The notes under the pieces are model-generated. The model was not told where the DNA came from. It saw only the letters and a list, made by a program, of their open reading frames with translations, and searched no databases. Source: Treponema sp. CETP13 (GTDB taxonomy: Bacteria; Spirochaetota; Spirochaetia; Treponematales; Treponemataceae). From it: a stretch of 64,000 bases of DNA. The stretch is taken from contig MLPZ01000013.1 in assembly GCA_001885315.1 (NCBI GenBank), positions 62,001-126,000 of the forward strand, given 5' to 3'. Shown here in pieces: positions 25,578 through 34,438 of this stretch (within the stretch, counting starts at the first letter, position 1; each line of letters starts with the position of its first letter). Position numbers and translations under genes: made by a program.

Positions 25578-26864
25578 TTAATGAATATTGTAATAATATC
25601 TATTTATATACTTAATACGATTGTCAGCTTGTTTCCATAATTTACTATCTGGATAAGACTCTACTAACGTTTTATAAGATTCTAACGCTTTCTTTATATC
25701 TTTTATCTCAGATTTTTTTTCATAAGTTTGTCCAAGCAAAAACCATCCTTTATCAATATCAGATACAGCATTAATGAAAAACTGATCTAAATAAGCAATG
25801 CAATTTTGATAATTACCATTGTCATAAGAATCTTTTGCTGCGTCGTATAATTCATCTGCAGTCTTTAGATTAGTTTCAATATCCAATGTATTTTCCCCTT
25901 CATTAGCATCTAAAAGATCTACTTCATTAGTAAGAATTGGTTCTTCACCAACAAGATTTGTATTAGTCACATTGGGATTAAGAGTAATTGCATTGGAAAT
26001 AGTAACCTGCACATATTCTCCTATATTTTCATTATCAATTAAATCTTGTTTATAAAAATGTAAAATAACAGTTCCAGTATTTATGGCTTTAAATTTAAAA
26101 AGAGTATTTTCGTTATCATATAGGCGTTTATTATATTTTGTAAAAGATTCTTTTGTATCTGTCTCACCTAAATAAATCCATTTTTTCCCCTTCATTACAA
26201 CATCAAAAGATTCATCCTTTATCGCTTCAATGTATTTAGAAATAGGAACAGCTTTATTTGTTACTGTATTTACATCATTATCCTCAATTTCATTTTCACT
26301 ATTCTCTATATCTAAATCGTTATCACTTTCTGTAAATTGAACAGAACTATCTGGTATTTTAGTTATTTCTTGAGTAGGCTCCTCATTAAGAACTATTAAT
26401 TTATTTGATTCATTAGATACTTCCTCATTTTGATCTAAAGGAACAATAAAAACTGTATCATCTTCAAGTTTAGGTTCTTCTACAATAACGTTTGAATCAT
26501 CTTCGTCTGCAATTATATCACTTTTAAAAGGTTCATCAGATTTAATAACAGAGGGACTATAGTCATTTGAAAGTATTGTATCATCCGTATTAATTATTAC
26601 CGGTTCACTTGTTTTTTTTACAACCGCTGTATTAGACTGAGAATCTTCATCCTCTTCTTCGTTTACAATTGAAACCATAACTTCTTCATTAACATCTTCT
26701 CTATCATTTACATTTTTTGTATTATCAATTGTTTCATTTTCAATTGTTGTATCTACAGAATCTGGGAGCATTGTCTTAGACTGACTTTCCAATTTTGTAG
26801 TTTCACATGAACTCAAACTTAATAGAATCAGAAAAACAGTAAAATAAATAAGTCTTTTTTTCAT
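25578..26864 (-). CDS. Acidic lipoprotein with C-terminal TPR-like region
   Basis: 428 residues. The N-terminus is a lipoprotein signal (KKRLIYFTVFLILLSLSSC, lipobox LSSC). Residues 25-215 are a low-complexity, very acidic and Thr/Ser/Asn-rich linker. A beta-rich module at about 220-310 (KGKKWIYLGE ... GTVILHFYKQD) and a TPR/BamD-like helical region at 345-425 (AKDSYDNGNYQNCIAYLDQF, SYKTLVESYPDSKLWKQAD) follow. Likely a periplasmic surface-anchored scaffold. It overlaps the membrane-protein gene upstream by 4 nt, placing it in the smc transcription unit. Confidence 0.75.
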   Translation of the reverse strand: MKKRLIYFTVFLILLSLSSCETTKLESQSKTMLPDSVDTTIENETIDNTKNVNDREDVNEEVMVSIVNEEEDEDSQSNTAVVKKTSEPVIINTDDTILSNDYSPSVIKSDEPFKSDIIADEDDSNVIVEEPKLEDDTVFIVPLDQNEEVSNESNKLIVLNEEPTQEITKIPDSSVQFTESDNDLDIENSENEIEDNDVNTVTNKAVPISKYIEAIKDESFDVVMKGKKWIYLGETDTKESFTKYNKRLYDNENTLFKFKAINTGTVILHFYKQDLIDNENIGEYVQVTISNAITLNPNVTNTNLVGEEPILTNEVDLLDANEGENTLDIETNLKTADELYDAAKDSYDNGNYQNCIAYLDQFFINAVSDIDKGWFLLGQTYEKKSEIKDIKKALESYKTLVESYPDSKLWKQADNRIKYINRYYYNIH

Positions 26865-27241
26865 GGCGCGTTCCTTAAAATATTTTTTATCATTTTATCA
26901 TTTGAAAATTGTATTTGTTGTAGCAAATCATCTTCTGGAGAAGAAAACAAATCCTCACACTCTTGTTTTGACCATTTTTTAGGTATCGTTCTATTAAGCA
27001 TATATGAACTAACTGATTGAGGTTCTAAAGGTGGAATTAAATCATCTTCTAAAACAAAAGTATTAGGTATTGATACCGTAGTTGTTTTTGCATTAGTAAA
27101 ATTTACTATTATCAAAACAAAAACTATTACGAGAAATGAAACTATTATAAAAAAGAATTTATTTTTTATAATAGAATTTATTTGAATACGAATTTTTTTT
27201 TGTATATTTTGAAAATAATTCTTACGTTTCAGGCTGCTCAT
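26861..27241 (-). CDS. Small single-pass membrane protein
   Basis: 126 residues from ATG 27241 (AGAGGG six bases upstream). A basic N-terminal cytoplasmic part (about 28 residues) is followed by one membrane helix (FFFIIVSFLVIVFVLIIVNF) and about 75 extracytoplasmic residues with no motif I recognise (IPKKWSKQECEDLFSS). The start overlaps the end of smc by 20 nt and the stop overlaps the lipoprotein gene by 4 nt. It may link the lipoprotein and membrane, but no function is known. Confidence 0.65.
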   Translation of the reverse strand: MSSLKRKNYFQNIQKKIRIQINSIIKNKFFFIIVSFLVIVFVLIIVNFTNAKTTTVSIPNTFVLEDDLIPPLEPQSVSSYMLNRTIPKKWSKQECEDLFSSPEDDLLQQIQFSNDKMIKNILRNAP

Positions 27242-30200
27242 TAATACCCTCTTCACTTAAATCGATAGAATTAACATTCCCTTCCGAAGATTCCAATAAT
27301 TTTTTTGCCTCTTTTTCTAAAATTTCACGCTCTTTTTCTTGCTTCTTTTTTTCTATTTCTCTCTTCTTTAATTCTTCTTTAAAAGGATCTGTGATCGTTC
27401 CATCAGGGTTGTGTATTCGTTTTGGTGGATGAGGAGGAACAACTACCCCCTCTTCTGAGTCGACTTCTTCCTCTTCAAATTCTTCAGGCTCAGGAATAAA
27501 AACCTTTGAACCTTCTTCTAGTTTTATGGTGATTACTTTACTAATTCCTGATTCTTCCATTGTAACTCCAAGCATTGTACTTGCAGCAGCAACTGTTTTT
27601 TTATTATGCGTAATAACAATATATTGACTCATATTACCAAATTCACGCAACATTTGCACAAATCGCAATACATTTTGTTCATCTAAAGCAGCGTCAATCT
27701 CATCTAGTAGACAAAATGGAGATGGACGTACCATATACGTTGCAAAAAGCAATCCTACCGCTGTCATTGTTTTTTCACCACCAGAAAGCAATGCAATATT
27801 TTCCAACTTTTTACCAGGTGGTTGTGCAAAGATATCAATCCCTGATTCAAGAACATTTGTGGGATCTACTAAACGTAATTCAGCGCGGCCTCCTCCAAAA
27901 AGCCTACGAAACATATTATGAAAGTTCTTTTTTATCTTATTGTATGTTTCTAAAAACAATTCGGTCGATTCTGCTTTTATTTCTTCGGTAATACGTTGTA
28001 AATCCTCACAAGCCTTTTCTAAATCATCACATTGTTTAGAAAGAAATTCATATCTTTCTTTTGTTTCACCAAATTCTTCTGGAGCCATTAAATTTACTTG
28101 TCCAAGGCTGTTAAACCGCCGGCGCAAAGCAACTAATTTTTCTTTGAGTTCAACAGGTTTTTCTGTAATTTGATCAATACGATCTTCAAATTCAGAAATT
28201 TCTCGAGAATTTGTTTCTCTAAAATGATCTTGAACATTTCTTATTTCTGTTTGAGCTGTGTTAAGCTGTAAATGATAATCTTCTATCTTTTTTTGATAAT
28301 TTCCAAGTGTTGCTGTTAAATTAGCAAGATTTCCACGAGCTCCATCTACATCTGAATTTCTAGATTGAATACTTTTTTCTAGTTTTTCTAGCTTTTCTGT
28401 TAATTTTAGTCCTTCACGTTGGATTGAAGATATCTCACCTTCTAGTTCTAGCAATTTATCTTCTATTTCGTCGAAACGTTTTTGTTCTGTAAATAATTCA
28501 TTTTCAAGTTCTCGTAATGCTGACTCTTGTAAATTTAATTCTCGTCGAAGCATCTTAAGTTGATTTTCAGCCCCTTCAACACGAGTCTTCATTTTTGCTT
28601 GATTTATTCGTAAATCTTCTAATGTAATTTTATATTCATCTATTTTAGCAACTAAACCACTGTTAGTAGTTTTTAAATTACTTATTTGTTCTCGTTTTTT
28701 TGCTTCTTCTTCAATACTTGTTTGAATCTTTTTATCAATAGAACGTTTTTTAGTTATAATTCCTTCAGGGGACAAAAACTCATCAATAAAAGTTGGAGAA
28801 TTTTTAGAAAAAACCGTAACCGCTGTTTCAAGTTGAGCCAATGCTCCTTCAATATCATCAAATACTTTTACGGTATTTTCAGCAACTTTTTTTATATCCC
28901 GATCAGATACATTCTGCAGATTTACAAAATCACTGAAAATCTTTTTTCTTCCAGAAGCAAGAACTTTTAAATATTCAAGTTTTTCATATATTTGATCTTT
29001 AGCCTTTGTTGCATCCGTTGTTGAATATCCAGCTTCTTTTAGTTTTGAATCAAGTTCTGTAACTATGTTTTCAGTAATAGATTCAAGATCTTTTTGATAT
29101 TCTGCACGTTCACTCAATAAAGAGTTTATGTTTTGAGTTAGAATTTCCTCTTGGCGATCGTTTTCGTTGATTTGATTTGAAGCCAATTCAATGTTTTTCT
29201 CAAAAGAAATAATATTTTTGGCAATCTCTTCAAGACGATGTTTTACTTCTCTCACAACACTTTCTTGTTCATCATTTTCTTCTTGTAATGATTCAATGCG
29301 CTCTTCTATTCCTGCTTTTTTTCCTTCAAGTTGATGAACTTTTTCTCGAGCTGTGTTTCTACTTTCTTCGTATAATTTTTGTTGTTCAGACTTTCCTTTT
29401 TCTTCTACTGCCAATTGAATTGTTTTTTTCTGAATATTGTTTAATTCAGTTTCCATTTCATTGACTTCGTCCATGTTTGATGAAAGTTTTTTATTAATAG
29501 TATTTATTTTTTCTTGAATTTCGGAACGTTCAATTTCTAGTTTTTTAACATCCGATTCACGGTTTTTTAAAGTTTCTCTAAAACCTTGTAATTTTAAAAG
29601 CTGAATATCTGTGTCAGTATTAAAAATACTCTCTCGTAACTTTCTGTATTCTATAGTTTTATCTGATTGTACTTTTAAAGTATCATAACTACGTTTAACC
29701 TCTACAAGAACAGCTTCAACTTTTTTCATATTTTCACGCGTACGCCCAAGTTTTCTGTTCGCTTCTGCTCTTTTTGCTTTAAATCGAGTAATACCAGCAG
29801 CTTCTTCAAATAGATAGCGACGATCTTCTGGACGGCTAGAAAGAATTTGATCAATTTTTCCTTGCTCCATTACAGAATATGCAGCTTTACCAACCCCTGT
29901 ATCCCAAAAAAGTTCTCGTACATTTTTTAGTCTAACCTGTTCATTATTTATCCAATATTCGCCTTCTCCAGATCTATATAAGCGCCTTTTTATCGTAACT
30001 TCACTATTATTAAGAGGAAGTAATCCCTCATTGTTATAAATAGTAAGAGCAACTTCTGCTACATTTACCGCTTTACGATTTTCAGTTCCGTTAAAAATAA
30101 CATCTTCCATTTTATCTGCGCGTAAAGATTTTGATCCTTGTTCTCCAAGAACCCACTTTACAGCATCAACAACATTGCTTTTACCACAACCATTAGGACC

Positions 30201-30290
30201 TAAAAGAGCCGTAATACCATCTGCAAATTCAATATGTGTCCTATCTGCAAACGATTTAAAACCAAATATATCTAAACTTTTTAAAAACAA
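27222..30290 (-). CDS. smc: Chromosome segregation protein SMC
   Basis: 1022 residues from a TTG start with GAGG six bases upstream. The N-terminal ATPase lobe has Walker A (GPNGCGKSNVVDAVKWVLGE) and VMEQGKIDQILS; the C-terminal lobe has signature ALLSGGEKTMTAVGL and Walker B (FCLLDEIDAALDEQN). Two long coiled coils connect them. The middle (about 400-520) lacks the normal hinge with its Gly-rich motif, and the protein is about 150 residues shorter than typical SMC. A charged C-terminal tail of about 90 residues (Glu/Lys, with a PPHPPKR patch) follows the head. SMC with ScpAB compacts and segregates chromosomes. It is transcribed divergently from the rep-like gene. Confidence 0.93.
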   Translation of the reverse strand: MFLKSLDIFGFKSFADRTHIEFADGITALLGPNGCGKSNVVDAVKWVLGEQGSKSLRADKMEDVIFNGTENRKAVNVAEVALTIYNNEGLLPLNNSEVTIKRRLYRSGEGEYWINNEQVRLKNVRELFWDTGVGKAAYSVMEQGKIDQILSSRPEDRRYLFEEAAGITRFKAKRAEANRKLGRTRENMKKVEAVLVEVKRSYDTLKVQSDKTIEYRKLRESIFNTDTDIQLLKLQGFRETLKNRESDVKKLEIERSEIQEKINTINKKLSSNMDEVNEMETELNNIQKKTIQLAVEEKGKSEQQKLYEESRNTAREKVHQLEGKKAGIEERIESLQEENDEQESVVREVKHRLEEIAKNIISFEKNIELASNQINENDRQEEILTQNINSLLSERAEYQKDLESITENIVTELDSKLKEAGYSTTDATKAKDQIYEKLEYLKVLASGRKKIFSDFVNLQNVSDRDIKKVAENTVKVFDDIEGALAQLETAVTVFSKNSPTFIDEFLSPEGIITKKRSIDKKIQTSIEEEAKKREQISNLKTTNSGLVAKIDEYKITLEDLRINQAKMKTRVEGAENQLKMLRRELNLQESALRELENELFTEQKRFDEIEDKLLELEGEISSIQREGLKLTEKLEKLEKSIQSRNSDVDGARGNLANLTATLGNYQKKIEDYHLQLNTAQTEIRNVQDHFRETNSREISEFEDRIDQITEKPVELKEKLVALRRRFNSLGQVNLMAPEEFGETKERYEFLSKQCDDLEKACEDLQRITEEIKAESTELFLETYNKIKKNFHNMFRRLFGGGRAELRLVDPTNVLESGIDIFAQPPGKKLENIALLSGGEKTMTAVGLLFATYMVRPSPFCLLDEIDAALDEQNVLRFVQMLREFGNMSQYIVITHNKKTVAAASTMLGVTMEESGISKVITIKLEEGSKVFIPEPEEFEEEEVDSEEGVVVPPHPPKRIHNPDGTITDPFKEELKKREIEKKKQEKEREILEKEAKKLLESSEGNVNSIDLSEEGINEQPET

Positions 30291-30364
30291 ATTTTACCTC
30301 ATTTGATTGAACAAGAAAAAAAATAGCTTATAGCCGATAATTCAACCATTTTACATTGAGCTAT

Positions 30365-30393
30365 ATTTTATACGAGAAAAGAGTGTCTTGCAA
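30365..30393 (-). promoter_or_regulatory. smc promoter
   Basis: Minus strand TTGCAA (30393-30388), 17-bp spacer, TAAAAT (30370-30365). Leader of about 68 nt before the smc TTG. The -35 hexamer is palindromic and is the same six bases as the -35 of the divergent helicase promoter. Confidence 0.6.
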
Positions 30394-30416
30394 GTATAGT
30401 TTTTTTTTCATACAAT
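30388..30416 (+). promoter_or_regulatory. Promoter of the Rep/UvrD helicase gene
   Basis: TTGCAA (30388-30393), 17-bp spacer, TACAAT (30411-30416). The -10 box ends 9 nt before the ATG at 30426, so the transcript would have a leader of about 3 nt and no Shine-Dalgarno site. Confidence 0.65.
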
Positions 30417-30425
30417 TAAAAGACA

Positions 30426-32591
30426 ATGACATTAACGCAATTAAAACAAGAATTAAATTCAGAACAATATAAAGCTGTTACAACTACTAAAGGAGCTCTA
30501 CTTATTATTGCCGGAGCAGGATCAGGAAAAACTCGCGTTATTACTTATAGAATCGCATACATGCTTAGTAGTGGAATCCCACAAAGTCAGATTTTAGCAC
30601 TGACATTCACAAACAAAGCAGCTCGAGAAATGGAAGAACGCATAAAAGAAAAAACACAAAAAAAATTACAAAATTTAACTGTTTCAACTTTTCATGCTTT
30701 TGGAGTAAAAATTCTTCGTGCAGATATAGATAAACTTGGATGGAGAACTAATTTTTCTATCTACGATGAAGTTGATCGGAATCAACTTATAAAAGACACA
30801 GGACGTGAACTCGGGTTTACCTCTGATGCTCTTGATGTTTATAAAATTGGCAACCTATTTTCAAACATAAAATGTGGTCGTTGGAATTGGGAAAGTCAAA
30901 ATGACATGTATCGAGAATTATATAATGGATATCAAGAAGGCTTGCAATTATACAATGCAGTAGATTTTGATGATTTAATTGCTCTTCCTATAAAACTTTT
31001 TAAAGAACACCCAGAGGTATTACAAAAATATCGGGATAGATATAAATATATTATGGTAGATGAATTCCAAGATACATCGCTCCAACAATATGAAATCATG
31101 CATCTTCTTGCAGATGAAAATATAGCTGTTGTTGGTGATGACGATCAAAGTATTTATAGTTGGCGAGGGGCAAATTATGAAAACATTTTGACCTTTGAAA
31201 AAGACTTTAAAAATGTAACTGAAATTAGGTTGGAACAAAATTATCGATCCACAGAAACAATTCTAGCTGCCGCTAATGGAGTGATTTCACATAATACAAA
31301 TCGAAAAGATAAAGCCTTATGGAGTGGAAATGGTAACGGGAAACCTATTGAAATTTACATGCCCGAAAACGAAACTGCAGAAGCTGACTTTATAGCAGAA
31401 TGTATACAAGGTATGTGTATGAGCGAAAAACGCAATTATGATGACTTTGGTGTACTAATACGAGCAAATACTCTTTCTAGACATATAGAAGAAGCGTTTT
31501 TAGAATGTGATATTCCTTATACAATGAGTGGAGGAACTAGCTTTTTTCAACGCAAAGAAATTAAAGATGTAATTTCTTATATGAGAGTATGTGCTAACCA
31601 TGACGATGATATTAATTTATTACGCATTATTAATACACCTCGTAGAGGTATAGGTCGTAAAGTTATTGAAACACTTAATACAATTGCTAATACGAAACAA
31701 TGCTCGTTATGGGGCGCTATAGAAACAGTATTAAAAGAAAGAAAAGGTGACTATAGTACAATAGATTTACCTACCAGTTCTCTTAATCCAAATACAAAAA
31801 ACAAGGAAACAGATTCCTCCCTACAAAATGAAACAACTTCACAATCCTTTGATTTGTTTGGACATGCAGAGGCTTCTTTTACACAGAAATTAACTTCTAA
31901 AGCTCTCGACTCTCTCGATGAATTTTATACACTTATTACATCACAACGAGAAGCGTTACTAAAAGCTGGCAAGCATCTATCAAAATGTGTCCGAGAAATG
32001 GTCGATAAAATTAATTATTGGGATTATTTAGTTGGTGAGTACAAAAAAAGTGAGAAAGCAGCTCGTTATAAGTGGATGAATATTGAATATTTATGCAAAT
32101 CTATAGAAGTATGGGAAAAAAATCCTGATAATCTAGAGACAGGTTTATATACCTATCTAAACCGAATAACCATAATATCACAAGATAATAATGATGATGA
32201 TTCTCTAAAAGGAAAAGTAAATTTAATGACAATTCATGCTTCGAAAGGCCTTGAATTTCCTGTCGTATTCATTGCAGGTTGTGAAGAAGGTATTATTCCT
32301 CATGCCCGTAGTATTGAAGATCAGGGAGAAGAAGGAGTTGAAGAAGAACGAAGATTATTTTATGTTGCTATTACCAGAGCGCGTGACAAACTTTTTATTT
32401 CGGCATGTCAAAAACGCCGTAAAATGCAAAACACAGTTGATTGTGTTCCGTCCCCTTTTTTGGATGAAATTCCAGAACAGCTTGTAATGTACCATGAACC
32501 TGCAAAAGAAGTTGATAAAGCTACAGCACAAAATATATTTGCATCTATGAAAAAGAAATTCGCTTTACCAGAGGATATGAAACCTAATTAA
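30426..32591 (+). CDS. UvrD/Rep/PcrA-type superfamily-1 DNA helicase
   Basis: 721 residues with all SF1A motifs: Q motif LNSEQYKAV, Walker A AGAGSGKTRVIT, LALTFTNKAA, VDEFQDTS (Walker B), VVGDDDQSIYSWRGA, LEQNYRST, IHASKGLEFPVVF and VAITRARDKL. These 3'-5' translocases act in repair and replication restart. An insert of about 55 residues near 440-500 (Ser/Thr/Asn rich) interrupts domain 2B. The start is firm because the conserved N-terminus begins within ten residues. Whether it is the PcrA, UvrD or Rep orthologue cannot be fixed here. It overlaps the convergent gene by 4 nt. Confidence 0.93.
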   Translation: MTLTQLKQELNSEQYKAVTTTKGALLIIAGAGSGKTRVITYRIAYMLSSGIPQSQILALTFTNKAAREMEERIKEKTQKKLQNLTVSTFHAFGVKILRADIDKLGWRTNFSIYDEVDRNQLIKDTGRELGFTSDALDVYKIGNLFSNIKCGRWNWESQNDMYRELYNGYQEGLQLYNAVDFDDLIALPIKLFKEHPEVLQKYRDRYKYIMVDEFQDTSLQQYEIMHLLADENIAVVGDDDQSIYSWRGANYENILTFEKDFKNVTEIRLEQNYRSTETILAAANGVISHNTNRKDKALWSGNGNGKPIEIYMPENETAEADFIAECIQGMCMSEKRNYDDFGVLIRANTLSRHIEEAFLECDIPYTMSGGTSFFQRKEIKDVISYMRVCANHDDDINLLRIINTPRRGIGRKVIETLNTIANTKQCSLWGAIETVLKERKGDYSTIDLPTSSLNPNTKNKETDSSLQNETTSQSFDLFGHAEASFTQKLTSKALDSLDEFYTLITSQREALLKAGKHLSKCVREMVDKINYWDYLVGEYKKSEKAARYKWMNIEYLCKSIEVWEKNPDNLETGLYTYLNRITIISQDNNDDDSLKGKVNLMTIHASKGLEFPVVFIAGCEEGIIPHARSIEDQGEEGVEEERRLFYVAITRARDKLFISACQKRRKMQNTVDCVPSPFLDEIPEQLVMYHEPAKEVDKATAQNIFASMKKKFALPEDMKPN

Positions 32592-33523
32592 TTTTCTACA
32601 TCACTATCTTCTAAAGTTTCAAAACCCGATTTAAAATAGCTTCCACCATTTAAAGGAAGTTCATTGTTTTCTATTTTTTTATAAACCGAAGGTTCTTCAA
32701 ATTTCGCCTCCCCAGAATGAGGAGGATAAATAATCGAATTATGTTTAGTAATTTCTGCTTGAATATCATTAATCTTTGATAAAACTAAATACGGACTGTT
32801 TAGTACCATAATTGTATTATCTTGAGAGTACAAAGGGGTACCTGGAAATTTTGATAAAAGCTTAACATTTCTAATAACAGATCTTCTCCCGGTAGCACAG
32901 GTATAAACAGTTCCATTTATATTTAAGTATTTGTCAACCAATAATGTTATTTCTTCTGGTTTTTCTATATTATTTGTAGTAAAGCTCGCCTGATCATTAG
33001 AGTAATCAACAGATGAAATCCAGTATCTAATTGCATAAATTGATGCATTATCTTCGGTATTTAATACATAATAACCAGTTAATTCTTGTTGAATTTTTGG
33101 TTTATCAAGTGATATTTCTTTTAAATTACCACAGGGTCTCCAATAGAAACCTTCTGTATTTTTTGATTCATTATCTTCATTTGCACTTCCCTTTTCCCAG
33201 TATTCAAGATATAACCCGTTATCTATTCTTACAATACTATTTTGATCAGGAATATATTTTGTAAAATAAATACCATCATACCAATATTGATAAAAAGGCT
33301 TAAAAGTCAAACTTATATTTATATCAGCTTCATTACTATTTACAATCTCTATAAACACACTTTTGTTTTCCCAAATACCGTCAATATTAAAAGATTGAGT
33401 AGTAGTAGGTACATCTTGAGAAGAAAGCGACATAAGTACATAATTTAATACATAAAAAAATACAAATACTTTTTTTATACTATAATTTGTTATTAATTTT
33501 ATCTTCAAAAGCCAATCCATCAT
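32588..33523 (-). CDS. Exported hypothetical protein
   Basis: 311 residues, not recognised. A hydrophobic N-terminal segment (about 20-35, VFVFFYVLNYVLMSL) acts as a signal or anchor. The rest is rich in Tyr, Asn and beta-prone stretches (GIWENKSVFIEIVN, EGFYWRPCGNLKEI, LTGYYVLNTEDNASIYAIRY), suggesting a periplasmic or outer-surface beta protein. ATG codons occur in tandem (MMDW). Its 3' end overlaps the helicase gene by 4 nt; it is divergent from the uracil-DNA glycosylase. Confidence 0.6.
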   Translation of the reverse strand: MMDWLLKIKLITNYSIKKVFVFFYVLNYVLMSLSSQDVPTTTQSFNIDGIWENKSVFIEIVNSNEADINISLTFKPFYQYWYDGIYFTKYIPDQNSIVRIDNGLYLEYWEKGSANEDNESKNTEGFYWRPCGNLKEISLDKPKIQQELTGYYVLNTEDNASIYAIRYWISSVDYSNDQASFTTNNIEKPEEITLLVDKYLNINGTVYTCATGRRSVIRNVKLLSKFPGTPLYSQDNTIMVLNSPYLVLSKINDIQAEITKHNSIIYPPHSGEAKFEEPSVYKKIENNELPLNGGSYFKSGFETLEDSDVEN

Positions 33524-33559
33524 ATCTGTATTTTCGGCATGTTTATCCTTTAATCAAGC

Positions 33560-33588
33560 TTGTTTTTTTTATTCCCATGAATTATTAT
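33560..33588 (+). promoter_or_regulatory. Promoter of the uracil-DNA glycosylase gene
   Basis: TTGTTT (33560-33565), 17-bp spacer, TATTAT (33583-33588). The -10 box ends 7 nt before the ATG at 33596 and no Shine-Dalgarno is present: predicted leaderless. Confidence 0.55.
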
Positions 33589-33595
33589 TAAAACA

Positions 33596-34423
33596 ATGAA
33601 AATTGACGAAAAAAAAATTTTATATAATCTATTAGAAACATCAAATGCGTATATAAATAAAACTGCAAAATCATCACCCCCGCATTTTACTGATGATTTT
33701 GTAGAACAATCAAAGGTTTTACCATCAAATCCAGTAAAACCTACAGAGAACAAAACAACTTTAGAATACATTGCACAGCAAATTGCTACATGCCAACGAT
33801 GTCAGCTTTCGAAAACTCGCCACTATACTGTTCCAGGGAATGGAGTAGAACATCCTCTAGTTTTAATTATTGGTGAAGGACCTGGTGAAGACGAAGATTT
33901 ATCGAGTCAACCTTTTGTAGGAAGAGCAGGCCAACTCCTAGACAAAATGATGGCTGCAATTCAACTATCTAAGACAACAAATGTTTTCATTAGCAATATA
34001 GTGAAATGTCGTCCTCCCCATAATAGAAACCCTGAACCTCAAGAAAGTGAAGCGTGTCGCTCTTGGCTTGATTCTCAAATTATTTTATTACAACCAAAAG
34101 CAATATTAGCTCTTGGAAAAGTAGCCTCCCATAATTTGCTTGGTATATCAGACACTATGAGTAAAATGCATGGACAATTTTACAATTATCGTGGAATTCC
34201 TGTCATGCCAACCTATCATCCAAGCGCATTACTGCGAAATGAAAGCATGAAACGCCCTGCATGGGAAGATCTTAAAAAATTAAGGGCAGAACTATTAAAA
34301 ATGGCACCTGGTTATACAGATGCTTCTTATTATACTCTTGCAGAACATAAGCCTAAAATGGCATACCCACAAAGCAGTGTTTTTAATAATTTAATGAAAC
34401 AGATTCCTCGTTATAACAACTAG
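33596..34423 (+). CDS. Family-4 (4Fe-4S) uracil-DNA glycosylase
   Basis: 275 residues. After a 50-residue linker the UDG fold begins: IATCQRCQLSKTR (first two cluster Cys), motif A IGEGPGEDED, VGRAGQLLDKMM, VKCRPPHNRNP and EACRSWL (remaining Cys), and motif B PTYHPSALLRN. It removes uracil from DNA after cytosine deamination. Family-4 enzymes typify thermophiles and many bacteria including spirochaetes. The N-terminal extension and a 45-residue tail are unusual. It forms an operon with priA, 15 nt downstream. Confidence 0.92.
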   Translation: MKIDEKKILYNLLETSNAYINKTAKSSPPHFTDDFVEQSKVLPSNPVKPTENKTTLEYIAQQIATCQRCQLSKTRHYTVPGNGVEHPLVLIIGEGPGEDEDLSSQPFVGRAGQLLDKMMAAIQLSKTTNVFISNIVKCRPPHNRNPEPQESEACRSWLDSQIILLQPKAILALGKVASHNLLGISDTMSKMHGQFYNYRGIPVMPTYHPSALLRNESMKRPAWEDLKKLRAELLKMAPGYTDASYYTLAEHKPKMAYPQSSVFNNLMKQIPRYNN

Positions 34424-34438
34424 CAAAGGTGGTTAAGA

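Noticed and set aside
30333-30340. GCCGATAA, a perfect sigma28 (flagellar) -10 box on the plus strand
   Set aside because: No TAAA-type -35 element lies 15 bp upstream, it lies within the smc leader, and the next plus-strand gene is a helicase with its own sigma70 promoter.
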